Origin: Actinobacillus genomosp. 2
GTDB taxonomy: Bacteria > Pseudomonadota > Gammaproteobacteria > Enterobacterales > Pasteurellaceae
Reading direction: 5' to 3'
Assembly: GCF_029773605.1 (NCBI RefSeq)
Contig: NZ_CP103807.1
Span: 992,001 to 1,056,000, forward strand
Length of the DNA stretch: 64,000 nt
A program made the translations under genes and the position numbers. Below, piece by piece: positions 12,391 through 21,331 of the stretch. The notes under the pieces are model-generated. The model did not search any database. It saw only the letters and a program-made list of their open reading frames with translations, and was not told where the DNA came from. The stretch's first letter is position 1. The number at the start of each line of letters is the position of its first letter.

Positions 12391-13245
12391 ATGTTAGAAC
12401 TACTACTCGAACCATTCCAATATAACTATATGCAAAAAGCGATTTTTGTCAGTATGGGCGTTGGTGTGGTTTGTGCTTTTCTCTCTGCCTTTTTAATGCT
12501 AAAAGGCTGGTCTTTAATTGGCGATGCTCTTTCTCATGCTGTAGTACCGGGCGTTGCTATCGCTTATGCGTTAAAACTTCCTTATGCTTTCGGTGCATTT
12601 TTTTCCGGTATTCTTGCCGTACTTTCGATTTTATGGGTAAAAAGTATGACTCGTATAAAAGAAGATGCGATTATCGGCTTTATTTTTACTACATTTTTTG
12701 CACTGGGTATGTTTATTGTGTCACTCAACCCGACATCGGTTGATGTGAATGCGATCATTATGGGCAATATTCTTGGTATTGCGGATGAAGATTTATGGCA
12801 AGTTGCAATCATTATCGGATTATCGTTGCTCGGTCTTATCCTGTTCTGGAAAGATTTACTGCTCACTTTTTTTGATGAACATCACGCATTATCCGTAGGA
12901 CTTTCTCCTCTACGTTACAAAATCTTATTCTTTACCTTATTAAGTGCTTGTGTCGTGGTGGCATTACAAACCGTTGGTGCAATCTTAGTGATTGCAATGG
13001 TTGTTACGCCAGGTGCAACCGCCTATTTACTGACAGACAGATTCCCTCGTTTAGTCATCATTGCCATTCTTATTGGTAGTTTAAGTAGTGGAGTCGGAGC
13101 CTATCTCAGTTACTTTTTAAATGGTGCGACCGGCGGTGTGATTGTGAGCTTACAAACCTTTATCTTTTTATTGGCATTTTGCTTTGCACCTAAATACGGT
13201 TTAATCAGCCAAAAACGTAAGCGTTTGGAGGCAATCAATGAATGA
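12391..13245 (+). CDS. Metal ABC transporter permease, YfeC/SitC type
   Basis: 284 residues with about eight to nine transmembrane helices, an ABC-3 family permease for iron or manganese. The segment LKGWSLIGDALSHAVVPGVA is the family hallmark, and the C-terminal half has the VGAILVIAMVVTPGATAY motif. It resembles YfeC of Yersinia and HI0359/HI0360 of H. influenzae. The gene starts at the base after the rnhB stop and overlaps the next permease by 8 bases. The ATPase and periplasmic binding protein that the transporter needs are not in this operon, so they must be elsewhere on the chromosome. Confidence 0.85.
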   Translation: MLELLLEPFQYNYMQKAIFVSMGVGVVCAFLSAFLMLKGWSLIGDALSHAVVPGVAIAYALKLPYAFGAFFSGILAVLSILWVKSMTRIKEDAIIGFIFTTFFALGMFIVSLNPTSVDVNAIIMGNILGIADEDLWQVAIIIGLSLLGLILFWKDLLLTFFDEHHALSVGLSPLRYKILFFTLLSACVVVALQTVGAILVIAMVVTPGATAYLLTDRFPRLVIIAILIGSLSSGVGAYLSYFLNGATGGVIVSLQTFIFLLAFCFAPKYGLISQKRKRLEAINE

Positions 13246-14068
13246 ATTGATACAATGGTTTGTTACACCTTTTGAATTTGAATTTATGCAAACCGCTCTT
13301 TTTACAGCTGTCTTAGTCGCTTCTATTTGTGCGGTACTTTCCTGCTATTTAATTTTAAAAGGTTGGTCATTAATGGGCGATGCAATTTCTCATGCTGTAT
13401 TGCCGGGTGTCGTCATCTCAAGTCTATTAGGACTACCTTTAGCTATCGGTGCATTTACTTCAGGATTATTTTGTTCGATTTCTGTGGGCTATCTCAAAGA
13501 AAACTCTCGCTTAAAAGAAGACACCATTATGGGCATTATGTTTTCTGGCCTATTTGCGTTCGGTATCGTGTTATTTACCGCCTTACCGACCGAACAACAT
13601 CTTACCCACTTACTATTCGGTAATTTGCTCGGTGTGACTCAATCCGAATTAATGCAAACCATGATTATTTGTGCGATAACCTTTAGCATCATTATCTTTA
13701 AACGCAAAGATTTCTTACTCTATTGCTTCGATAGTAGCCATGCTAAAGTAATTGGTTTACCGGTCAAATGGCTACACTACGGATTGCTTGCACTCTTAGC
13801 ATTAACCATCATTAGTGCAATGCAAGTTGTTGGTGTGATTCTAGTTGTTGCAATGTTAATTGCTCCAGGGATTACCGCCTACCAACTATCAAACCGCTTT
13901 GACTATATGTTGGTTATTGCGATGATCATTGCGATTAGCTCATCTGTTTTTGGGACGATATTAAGCTATCATATTGATGCGGCAACGGGTCCAACAATTA
14001 TTTTAATTCAATCGATTGTTTTTATAGTGACACTAGTAAATAAACAATATCAACAATACAAGCGGTAA
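13238..14068 (+). CDS. Metal ABC transporter permease, YfeD/SitD type
   Basis: 276 residues, paralogous to the preceding gene: LKGWSLMGDAISHAVLPGVV and VGVILVVAMLIAPGITAY repeat the same two motifs in the same order. ABC-3 permeases of the Yfe/Sit class are often encoded as such a pair and act as a heterodimer. The start overlaps the end of the first permease by 8 bases, indicating translational coupling. An uptake sequence (ACAAGCGGT at 14058-14066) spans its last codons. Iron/manganese specificity is from family knowledge only. Confidence 0.85.
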   Translation: MNELIQWFVTPFEFEFMQTALFTAVLVASICAVLSCYLILKGWSLMGDAISHAVLPGVVISSLLGLPLAIGAFTSGLFCSISVGYLKENSRLKEDTIMGIMFSGLFAFGIVLFTALPTEQHLTHLLFGNLLGVTQSELMQTMIICAITFSIIIFKRKDFLLYCFDSSHAKVIGLPVKWLHYGLLALLALTIISAMQVVGVILVVAMLIAPGITAYQLSNRFDYMLVIAMIIAISSSVFGTILSYHIDAATGPTIILIQSIVFIVTLVNKQYQQYKR

Positions 14069-14139
14069 ATTTTTTTGCAAAATTTTCTAAAAAATTAGAG
14101 AATTATTACTTCTAAGCAACTCATTCATAAGGAATATTT

Positions 14140-14505
14140 ATGTCAAACACTACATTTGAAGAAACGATTTTCAGTAAAATTATCCGTAAAGAAATTCCGG
14201 CAGCAATTGTCTATCAAGATGAACTCGTAACGGCTTTCCGTGATATTTCTCCACAAGCACCGACTCACATTTTAATCGTGCCGAATAAATTAATTCCAAC
14301 CGTAAACCACGTTGAAGCAGAAGACGAATTAGCCTTAGGTCGCTTATTTACCGCTGCGGCGAAAATTGCAAAAGAAGAAGGTATCGCAGAAGATGGTTAC
14401 CGCTTAATCATAAATTGTAACGTACATGGCGGTCAGGAAGTATTTCATATCCATATGCATTTAGTGGGTGGTGAACCTTTAGGCAAAATGTTAAACAATA
14501 AATAG
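14140..14505 (+). CDS. hinT: HIT-family purine nucleoside phosphoramidase
   Basis: 121 residues (E. coli HinT 119). The histidine-triad motif HIHMH lies at residues 103-107 within [13 protein letters not shown]; the N-terminal [11 protein letters not shown] and [14 protein letters not shown] stretches are family typical. It hydrolyses adenosine phosphoramidates in the cytoplasm. It begins the hinT-ycfL-thiK run, the same order as in E. coli except that lpoB, which stands between ycfL and thiK there, is absent. Confidence 0.95.
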   Translation: MSNTTFEETIFSKIIRKEIPAAIVYQDELVTAFRDISPQAPTHILIVPNKLIPTVNHVEAEDELALGRLFTAAAKIAKEEGIAEDGYRLIINCNVHGGQEVFHIHMHLVGGEPLGKMLNNK

Positions 14506-14506
14506 A

Positions 14507-14881
14507 ATGAAACGATTAAAATCTTATTGGCTATTGGCAAGTTTTTCGCTTTTTTTAACCGCTTGCGGCAGTAATCCGCAAAGTTATATCAAAGGAAAAT
14601 CAGAACCGATTGTAAATATTGAAGCTCAAATTGCTCCACTTATACAAGTTGATGCTGAAATCGATAAACTTTCTATCACGAATCTGAGTGAACAGCCGCT
14701 TAATTTATCCTACAAGTTATTTTGGTATGATAGTCAAGGCGTTACCCAAACTGCAAATGACATATCAGAGCAATCTTGGTTACAGTTGTGGTTAAATAGC
14801 AAACAGTCACAAACACTACCGTTTGAAAAGCCAACTAATGAAAGCAGCAATTATCGTATCTATTTACGTGGTAGCCGATGA
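14507..14881 (+). CDS. ycfL: Lipoprotein of YcfL (DUF1425) type
   Basis: 124 residues with a lipoprotein signal peptide ending in the lipobox LTAC (Cys20). The mature part includes LSYKLFWYDSQGV and YRIYLRGSR, matching the immunoglobulin-like YcfL family of unknown role. Position between hinT and thiK supports the call. It starts one base after hinT stops and overlaps the next gene by ATGA. The lipobox codons ACC GCT TGC form an uptake-sequence core (14558-14566), as in the lipoprotein at 23064. Confidence 0.8.
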   Translation: MKRLKSYWLLASFSLFLTACGSNPQSYIKGKSEPIVNIEAQIAPLIQVDAEIDKLSITNLSEQPLNLSYKLFWYDSQGVTQTANDISEQSWLQLWLNSKQSQTLPFEKPTNESSNYRIYLRGSR

Positions 14882-15630
14882 ATGTTTTTGATTGGCTTGC
14901 AAGGCAACAACAAGCGGTCGTTTTTCGCAAAAATTTATCAGGATTGACCGCTTGTAGCCAACAGATTCAGCTCGCCTCTGGCGAGCGTTTTGTTTTACGC
15001 CAACAAAATGAGCGAGCAACCGCTTTCGGGATTAGTTATACTCAAGAGGTACAAATTTTACGCTATTTAACTCACTTACCTTTTACGCCAAAGGTCTATT
15101 ACCATAATGAAAATGCTAGTTTATTAACTTGGGTTGAAGGTAATATACCTAGCCACTTCAGCTCATCATTACTAAGCAAGCTGGCGTTACAACTTGCTGA
15201 ATTGCATCTTTTTCCTATTACTCAACCCCTTCCAAAGCTGGAACTTGCTGAGCGTTGTCAATTTTTATGGGACAAGCTCTCAGAACAGCAACAAGCCACA
15301 TTAAGATTCCAGCCCCCATTTCAAACGATCCAGCCTTTTACATTAGCAATCTGTCACCACGATCTGCATTTAGGTAATTTTATTGAAAAAAATGACCGCT
15401 TGTATCTGATTGATTGGGAATATAGTGCCGTGTCGGATCCAGCATTAGAGATTGCGATGCTTTTTAGTGCGAATGCTAAAATACTCAACGAACAACAACA
15501 AACTAAGTTTCTTCGATTGTATCTACAAGCAACAAAATTTAATCAGAAAGGCTTTAAACAAAAAATGGCAGAATATCATTCTGCCATTAATCAGTTAAAT
15601 CAATTATGGTTTGCGATTCTTGAACCATAA
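14878..15630 (+). CDS. Small-molecule kinase of ThiK/choline-kinase fold
   Basis: 250 residues. The phosphotransferase active site is plain: HHDLHLGNF supplies the catalytic Asp and Asn, and LIDWEYSAVSDPALEIA supplies the metal-binding Asp. By gene order (hinT-ycfL-here) it corresponds to E. coli thiK, thiamine kinase of the salvage route, but LicA-like choline kinases share the fold, so the substrate is not certain. The 5' end contains a complete inverted uptake-sequence pair (14910-14955) that is translated as part of the protein. A third copy sits at 15395-15403. Confidence 0.75.
   Translation: MNVFDWLARQQQAVVFRKNLSGLTACSQQIQLASGERFVLRQQNERATAFGISYTQEVQILRYLTHLPFTPKVYYHNENASLLTWVEGNIPSHFSSSLLSKLALQLAELHLFPITQPLPKLELAERCQFLWDKLSEQQQATLRFQPPFQTIQPFTLAICHHDLHLGNFIEKNDRLYLIDWEYSAVSDPALEIAMLFSANAKILNEQQQTKFLRLYLQATKFNQKGFKQKMAEYHSAINQLNQLWFAILEP
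14910..14955. repeat. Inverted uptake-sequence pair inside a coding region
   Basis: ACAAGCGGT at 14910-14918 and ACCGCTTGT at 14947-14955, in reading frame within the first 30 codons of the kinase gene. Elsewhere in the window such pairs act as terminators; here the mRNA would form the same stem just after the start codon. Confidence 0.85.
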
Positions 15631-15633
15631 AAA

Positions 15634-16263
15634 CTATTCTAAGAATGGATTATGCAGTTTCTCACGTCCAATTGTGGTGTGGGGGCCATGACCAGCAACG
15701 ACAATAAAATCATCATCTAAATCAAACATTTTAGTGCGAATTGTATTGAGTAACACCTCTAAACTGCCTAGATAAAGATCAGTACGTCCAATGCTGTCTT
15801 TGAATAAGACATCGCCACTAAAAGCGATTTTATTTTCAAAATCAAAGAAACCAATATGTCCTGGTGCATGCCCTGGTAAATGGCGAACGCTAAAACGTAA
15901 CGAACCTACTTCAACTACATCATTTTCATTTAACCAATAATCCGGTAAGAATGCTTTTACTGGCGGAAGGCCGAACATTTCACACATTTGCGGTAGTTGT
16001 TCAAATAACGGTTTATCATCAATATGAGAACCATACACTTCTACACCAAAGTGATCCCGAACTTTTTCAACCGCCATAATATGATCTAAATGACCATGTG
16101 TAAGTAACAATTTTTGTACATTCAAGTTTTGTGATTCAACAAACTGAATGATTTTATCTGCATTATCGCCTGCATCAACAATAGCGGCATTTTTATTATC
16201 ATCCCAAATAATACTGCAGTTTTGCTGAAAAGCACTTACTGGGATAATTTGTAAATTAAACAT
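15634..16263 (-). CDS. ycbL: Metallo-beta-lactamase-fold hydrolase YcbL (glyoxalase II-like)
   Basis: 209 residues from the ATG at 16263, which aligns with the E. coli YcbL start; an upstream ATG at 16293 would add ten residues and overlap mepK. The zinc motif THGHLDH lies at residues 55-61, with further ligands in LPGHAPGHIGF, FSGDVLF and AGHGPHTTIGRE. YcbL-type enzymes hydrolyse S-lactoylglutathione in vitro. It follows mepK on the same strand, as in E. coli. The gene is convergent with the kinase gene, with only three bases between the two stops. Confidence 0.9.
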   Translation of the reverse strand: MFNLQIIPVSAFQQNCSIIWDDNKNAAIVDAGDNADKIIQFVESQNLNVQKLLLTHGHLDHIMAVEKVRDHFGVEVYGSHIDDKPLFEQLPQMCEMFGLPPVKAFLPDYWLNENDVVEVGSLRFSVRHLPGHAPGHIGFFDFENKIAFSGDVLFKDSIGRTDLYLGSLEVLLNTIRTKMFDLDDDFIVVAGHGPHTTIGREKLHNPFLE

Positions 16264-16280
16264 AAAATTTAACCGCTTAC

Positions 16281-16835
16281 TTAACCACGCCACGTACGAA
16301 CTGGGCCGGTATCTACATGAACAAAATTACTGCGAGGATAATAACCCACACCGCCATTATGCAAACTTTCCGCAGCCGCTTTTACTTTTGCCAATGGCAC
16401 ACCTGATACTTGGAAATCAATCGCCTGACCACGGATATGGAAGCTATTACTTGCCACACCACGATATATACGACGCATTCTCGCATTAGTTTGTGCCGAA
16501 CGATAACCACTTAGCACCAAAATTTCAGCATTGCGAAAACCTAAACGTTGCTGAATTTGATTCAATTTAACAAATAACATCGGATCAATACGCTTCACTT
16601 GATTTGTATGACGATCTCTCATTAAATAATTAAGCTGACCTAAATCCGCAGTAGATAATCCTCCACCACTAAATTTTGCCGCATAAGTATCACCGGTATT
16701 CACATTACGAAAACGTAATGCTAATGGTGTTGGCGTTGAAAGTGCTGCCATCACTTTGCTCGGCAATAAACTTGCGCCTAAAACAAGACCACCGAGTGAT
16801 AACCACTTACGGCGTTGAACATTTATTTGATTCAT
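16281..16835 (-). CDS. mepK: Peptidoglycan endopeptidase MepK (YcbK)
   Basis: 184 residues. The N-terminus has a twin-arginine-like signal (RRKWLSLGGLVLGA, then SKVMAA). The DUF882 metallopeptidase domain shows zinc ligands in HIRGQAIDF and NFVHVDTGPVRTW, and the conserved LSGYRS and GGVGYYPRSN stretches. E. coli MepK cuts the 3-3 (meso-DAP to meso-DAP) cross-links made by L,D-transpeptidases. Its neighbour upstream is such a transpeptidase, and ycbL lies downstream, the same order as in E. coli. Two hairpins separate it from ldtD, so it may have its own promoter. Confidence 0.93.
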   Translation of the reverse strand: MNQINVQRRKWLSLGGLVLGASLLPSKVMAALSTPTPLALRFRNVNTGDTYAAKFSGGGLSTADLGQLNYLMRDRHTNQVKRIDPMLFVKLNQIQQRLGFRNAEILVLSGYRSAQTNARMRRIYRGVASNSFHIRGQAIDFQVSGVPLAKVKAAAESLHNGGVGYYPRSNFVHVDTGPVRTWRG

Positions 16836-16911
16836 TGGTATTCCTCATTCTTCACGAGTAATGATTGATAGTAGATGACTCAAACTAAATTATTTACTAT
16901 CAGCCATAAAT

Positions 16912-16989
16912 AAAGGCTTATTATTAATAAGCCCTTTAGTCTAACTCTAAAAAAGAAAGTTCCGAGAAGCAAGCAAAAACTTCTCGGAA
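16912..16989 (-). terminator. Two hairpins between ldtD and mepK
   Basis: Read on the minus strand, the first hairpin (TTCCGAGAAG/CTTCTCGGAA, 16960-16989) is followed by a CTTTCTTTTTT tract and looks like the ldtD terminator. A second hairpin (GGCTTAT/ATAAGCC, 16912-16937) follows. Confidence 0.75.
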
Positions 16990-17005
16990 ATCGTCAGTTT
17001 GTGAA

Positions 17006-18592
17006 TTAGATCACACTTCTAACCTTGCTCCAATTCACAGCATTTTTCGGAATTGCAACATCGAGTTTATAAATATCCGGTAAGGTATAAACTTTTCCAT
17101 TTTCAACCCAAGAAGTCACATAATATAAATAAACCGGATTATCCGAACGAATATTCGCTGAAGTTGTTTTTTCACTCGCTAATACTTGTTGTTTTTTATC
17201 CATACTCCAACCGGCTTCTTTTAATAAAATACTCGCCAATTCATCCGAACGTTCAACACGAACACAGCCAGAACTTAATGCTCGATCCGTCTTACTGAAT
17301 AAACCACGGTTCGGTGTATCGTGTAAATAAATCGCATCTGAACTTGGCATATTAAATTTAAAACGACCTAACGCACTATCGTCCCTGGCTTTTTGACGAA
17401 TACGATATGGTAAACTTTTACTATTCACATATTGTGACCAATTCACGCTACGAGGATTAATTTTATTACCTTTTCCATCAAAAATTTCATAACCTGCCGC
17501 TTCCGCAAAGCCTGGATTTCTCGCTAATTTTGGCACAATATCTTTGGTTAAAATTGTTGGCGGAATATTCCAAGGCGGATTTACTACTACATTACTTAAT
17601 TTGCTGTACATTACTGGTGTACGACGATCATCACGTCCGACAATCACTTTTGATTGTAATGCAAGCTGACCGTTTTTAAAGTAATAAAGTTGATAGCTTG
17701 GAATATTTACAAAAATACCATTATTAAAACTTGGAATAATACGTAAACGTTGTGTATTTAACGCCAATTTGTAAAATGCTTCACTACCTGCAGAAGCTAC
17801 AGGGGCGTTATCTGATGCTGAATTTTTAGCTTTCTTCTCTGTTTTAGCTTTCTTCGCTCCACCTGCCGACATTGAAAGTACTCGTTGAGCTGTTTCCTGA
17901 TAAATATGGTTGCGTGGCACTAAATTTGCAACAAACTGACCTGAGCTACCATTTTTAGTTGATTTTACCCACTGGCTGATTTGCTCAGTACTCGGCGATT
18001 TAGGCGAATAGCTACCTAAATTGTATAACCATTGATTTGCATTTTTATACACATTTTTGTTGTAGTATAAATAATCTAAAAAACCATCAGTTAATAGCAT
18101 ATCTCGTGCTAATCCTTCCGGCTGGTTTAAAATTTGTTGTAATGCTCTCGCAGATTTACCTGAAACGCCACTTGCAGCAAATAAAGCATATTCTTTTAAG
18201 AACTGCTTCTCTGCATTCTTATCTACCCACATCGGGGCAAACTCATTATCCAAATAAATTTGAGTAACCGTTTTACCTAATAACAACGGGCTGTTTCCCA
18301 CTGTCTGTTTTACTTTAGCTTCTGCCTCGGCAAATTTACGTGCTTCTTCTTGGCGAATTTGTTCTTGTTCAAGAGCATAATCCGCTTGTTTTGCCAATGC
18401 AGCGGCTCTTGCCTGCTGAGCACTAAAACTTAATTGAGGTAGAATTGCATCAGATACTACATTATTTTCAACAACAGGTCTTGCTGTAACATTCGCTACA
18501 TTCTCTTGTTGAACATTTGTCGTCGTTTCAGCAAATGCCATACTTGAAAGCATTACTAACGGTAGTAATTGAAAGGTTTTCACCTTATTCAT
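17006..18592 (-). CDS. ldtD: L,D-transpeptidase LdtD (YcbB)
   Basis: Makes 3-3 cross-links between meso-DAP residues of peptidoglycan in the periplasm. 528 residues against about 615 in E. coli. A signal peptide (MNKVKTFQLLPLVMLSSMAFA) is followed by an Ala/Glu/Lys-rich linker, a peptidoglycan-binding-like region, and the YkuD catalytic domain with HDTPNRGLF and the nucleophile Cys in SSGCVRVE, around residue 440. It lies directly upstream of mepK, which cuts the same bond, and close to prc. Confidence 0.93.
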   Translation of the reverse strand: MNKVKTFQLLPLVMLSSMAFAETTTNVQQENVANVTARPVVENNVVSDAILPQLSFSAQQARAAALAKQADYALEQEQIRQEEARKFAEAEAKVKQTVGNSPLLLGKTVTQIYLDNEFAPMWVDKNAEKQFLKEYALFAASGVSGKSARALQQILNQPEGLARDMLLTDGFLDYLYYNKNVYKNANQWLYNLGSYSPKSPSTEQISQWVKSTKNGSSGQFVANLVPRNHIYQETAQRVLSMSAGGAKKAKTEKKAKNSASDNAPVASAGSEAFYKLALNTQRLRIIPSFNNGIFVNIPSYQLYYFKNGQLALQSKVIVGRDDRRTPVMYSKLSNVVVNPPWNIPPTILTKDIVPKLARNPGFAEAAGYEIFDGKGNKINPRSVNWSQYVNSKSLPYRIRQKARDDSALGRFKFNMPSSDAIYLHDTPNRGLFSKTDRALSSGCVRVERSDELASILLKEAGWSMDKKQQVLASEKTTSANIRSDNPVYLYYVTSWVENGKVYTLPDIYKLDVAIPKNAVNWSKVRSVI

Positions 18593-18637
18593 ATAAAAAT
18601 CCTTAAAACCGAGATTGTAAAATATTCATAAAAACAA

Positions 18638-18661
18638 GCCGCTTAACTCGCGTTAAGCGGC
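18638..18661 (-). terminator. prc terminator
   Basis: Perfect 10-bp stem GCCGCTTAAC / GTTAAGCGGC with a 4-base loop; on the minus strand it is followed by TTGTTTTTATG. It lies 30 bases past the prc stop. Confidence 0.85.
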
Positions 18662-18691
18662 AGTTGATTTAATACATTATAAGCTATTTTA

Positions 18692-20701
18692 TTACTTCTT
18701 ATCAATTTCTAACCAATCAACCATCATTTTTTCAGCTTCCTTCAAGAAAAAGTCCGGAGCTTCATAGTCTTTTGGTAGAGCATCAATATTCTTAATCGCT
18801 TTCTTGCCTTCCCTTGCAAAACGTGCATTTAGGTCTTTTAAGCGTTTAGCTTCATCTGTACGATCTTCTTTTAAACGTTCTGCTAAATTCAGAGATGTAT
18901 ATTTACGAGCATCTCTTTCCTTTCTAATCGCAATATCCTCATTTAAGGTCATAAATTCCGGCTCTTTTGCAATACGTTCTTCATGTTTAGTTGTCAACGT
19001 CGCTACAGCATCCCTTGCATGACCTGCTTCTTGATAAGTTGCAGCTGGGATTTTATCCCATGGTAAGGCATTATCTTCAAAACTTTCGCCAGTTTTCGCT
19101 GCATTAATAATTTCAGGGAATTTAATATCTGCATCAACGCCTTTTAGCTGAGTACTTCCACCATCAATGCGATAGAATTTCTGAATCGTATATTGGATAA
19201 AACCTAACGGTTCCTGATCCAAATCATATACGAAATTCAATGAACGACTTTGCTGAACAGTCCCTTTGCCAAAAGTTTGCTGACCGACAATAATCGCACG
19301 GTTATAATCTTGCATTGCCGCTGCAAAAATTTCCGATGCAGATGCACTATGGCGGTTAATCATCACCATAATTTTACCATCATATAGTGATTTATCCGCT
19401 TCTGGATCTTCATGAACTTTAATACGATTAAACGCATCACGTACTTGAACAACAGGACCTTCTTTAATGAATAAGCCTGTTAACTCAACAACTTCTGTTA
19501 ATGAACCGCCACCGTTTTCACGTAAATCAATAATTAAACCGTCCGCTTTTTTAGTTTTCATTTGTTCTAAAAGTTTACGAACGTCATTGGTTAAACCGAT
19601 ATAGAAAGTCGAAATTTTGATAACAGCAACATTTTTACCATTCACTTTTTCAACGGTAAGTTTCGCCGCACTATCTTCCAAACGCACTTTATCACGAGTA
19701 AGCGTAATTACTTTGGTTTTACCACCTTTTTCCGGCTCAATTTCTAAACGAACTTTCGTGCCTTTTTTACCTTTAATCTTGTCAACAACATCATCTAAAC
19801 GCCAACCAATCACATCTTCGATCTCGCCTTGCTCTTGACCAACCCCGACAATTTTATCACCTACGCCAATTTTTTTACTGCGTGCAGCTGGGGCCCCAGG
19901 AACAAGGGATTTGATCGTAGTTACATCATCTTCCATTGCAAGTGTTGCACCAATCCCCTCCAAAGAAAGATTCATACTCTCTTGGAATGCCTTCGCTGCT
20001 CTAGGCGATAAATAACTGGTATGCGGATCAATTTCACGAGCAAAAGCATTGAGATAGGTTTGTAAAATATCGTCCGCTTTCACTTGCGTTAAACGTTTAA
20101 TTGCTAAGTTATAGCGTTTCGTTAATGTTTTCTTAATTTCAGGCCATTTTTTATCTTTAATATACAAACTGATCACATCATTTTTAACACGTTGCTCCCA
20201 TAGCTGATTAGCTTCTTCAAGAGAAGTTGGAAACGGTGCTTTTTCACGATCATTTTCAATTTGATCAGAACCTTTTAAATTTGGCTCTTTATCTAATAAC
20301 GATAGTGCATACTTATAACGTTCATAACGACGTTTAGTCATTAAATCATAGATTTCAAACGCTGAATCTAACTTACCTTCATAAAGCTCATCATCTAATT
20401 TAGTCGCATATTTTGCTCGTAACTCATCAATATCCGATTGTAAGAAGGTATTATGTGCACCATCTAACCAATCCATATAACGATTAAAAATTTTACTAGC
20501 AAATTCATCATCTAAGTTGAATTTATGATAATGAGATTGTGTTAAACGAGCCGTAACACGTTTAGTAGATAAACTATGCTGTTCTGTCGGTTTTGGCGTC
20601 ATTAAAGCACTTTCTTTAATTTGCGGCTCTACTGCAAATGCAGTGCTTACCAATGTACCTAAACAAAGTGCAATGAGTCGGCTAAGTTTGTTTATTTTCA
20701 T
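18692..20701 (-). CDS. prc: Tail-specific periplasmic protease Prc
   Basis: 669 residues (E. coli Prc 682). A signal peptide (MKINKLSRLIALCLGTLVSTAFA) directs it to the periplasm. A PDZ domain is visible around the GIGATLAMEDDVTTIKSL segment, and the S41 protease dyad as Ser in NRHSASASEIF and Lys in QTFGKGTVQQS. Prc degrades or trims envelope proteins by their C-termini and controls peptidoglycan hydrolases such as MepS in E. coli. proQ lies upstream on the same strand, as in E. coli. A long hairpin at 20733-20772 between the two genes has no T-run, so they may be partly co-transcribed. Confidence 0.96.
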   Translation of the reverse strand: MKINKLSRLIALCLGTLVSTAFAVEPQIKESALMTPKPTEQHSLSTKRVTARLTQSHYHKFNLDDEFASKIFNRYMDWLDGAHNTFLQSDIDELRAKYATKLDDELYEGKLDSAFEIYDLMTKRRYERYKYALSLLDKEPNLKGSDQIENDREKAPFPTSLEEANQLWEQRVKNDVISLYIKDKKWPEIKKTLTKRYNLAIKRLTQVKADDILQTYLNAFAREIDPHTSYLSPRAAKAFQESMNLSLEGIGATLAMEDDVTTIKSLVPGAPAARSKKIGVGDKIVGVGQEQGEIEDVIGWRLDDVVDKIKGKKGTKVRLEIEPEKGGKTKVITLTRDKVRLEDSAAKLTVEKVNGKNVAVIKISTFYIGLTNDVRKLLEQMKTKKADGLIIDLRENGGGSLTEVVELTGLFIKEGPVVQVRDAFNRIKVHEDPEADKSLYDGKIMVMINRHSASASEIFAAAMQDYNRAIIVGQQTFGKGTVQQSRSLNFVYDLDQEPLGFIQYTIQKFYRIDGGSTQLKGVDADIKFPEIINAAKTGESFEDNALPWDKIPAATYQEAGHARDAVATLTTKHEERIAKEPEFMTLNEDIAIRKERDARKYTSLNLAERLKEDRTDEAKRLKDLNARFAREGKKAIKNIDALPKDYEAPDFFLKEAEKMMVDWLEIDKK

Positions 20702-20782
20702 AAAAATCCTGATTCACAATAGGTATACACAAGCTGCCAAAATCAAATCCCAACTAGAGGGGTGATGGCAGCAAAATGAAAA

Positions 20783-21331
20783 TTATTTATTACCTTTACC
20801 AAATTTGCTGGTAAGAGCGGCCAAACTTTCAGCGGTCGCTTTTGCCGACTTATCTTTTGCTACTCTTGGGGCTTTTTTCAGTCGTGCATCTGTACTTTTC
20901 TTCGCATTTTCTTCACGTGCTTTTTTCTTGAAAAATTCTTTACGCTGTTCTTTCTTCTGCTCCGCTTTACGTGCAGCATATGCTTCTTTAGCCACAGATA
21001 ATGACTGTGCGGCGTGTTCCGCTTGAGCTTCATCTACGATGCCAGCTTCTTCGCCTTGTAAACCGACACGTTGCGCATTTACTTTACAACAAGCAAGATA
21101 ACGCCAACTCATTGTATATGTACGTAATGCTTGACGTAATAATGTTTTACTGATTTTTTCATCATTCGCCAATGCTTCAGCTAACTCTTGGAAAAGACCA
21201 ACTTTTAACGGTTTAGCTTCACCTTCAACACTGAAGCAAAGTGGAAATTTATCGGCTAAATAAGCGATCACTTCTTTTATGCTCGGATTTGTTCTATTGC
21301 CATTTTGCACATTGACTTGTTGTTCTGACAT
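20783..21331 (-). CDS. proQ: RNA chaperone ProQ, short form
   Basis: 182 residues. The N-terminal FinO/ProQ domain (about residues 10-125) is complete, with IKEVIAYLADKFPLCF, LRQALRTYTMSWRYL and YAARKAEQKKEQRKEFF, and is followed by a very basic Lys/Ala linker. The C-terminal Tudor-like domain found in E. coli ProQ (232 residues) is missing: the protein ends SLAALTSKFGKGNK. ProQ binds structured small RNAs and mRNA 3' ends. Upstream of prc, as in E. coli. Confidence 0.93.
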   Translation of the reverse strand: MSEQQVNVQNGNRTNPSIKEVIAYLADKFPLCFSVEGEAKPLKVGLFQELAEALANDEKISKTLLRQALRTYTMSWRYLACCKVNAQRVGLQGEEAGIVDEAQAEHAAQSLSVAKEAYAARKAEQKKEQRKEFFKKKAREENAKKSTDARLKKAPRVAKDKSAKATAESLAALTSKFGKGNK

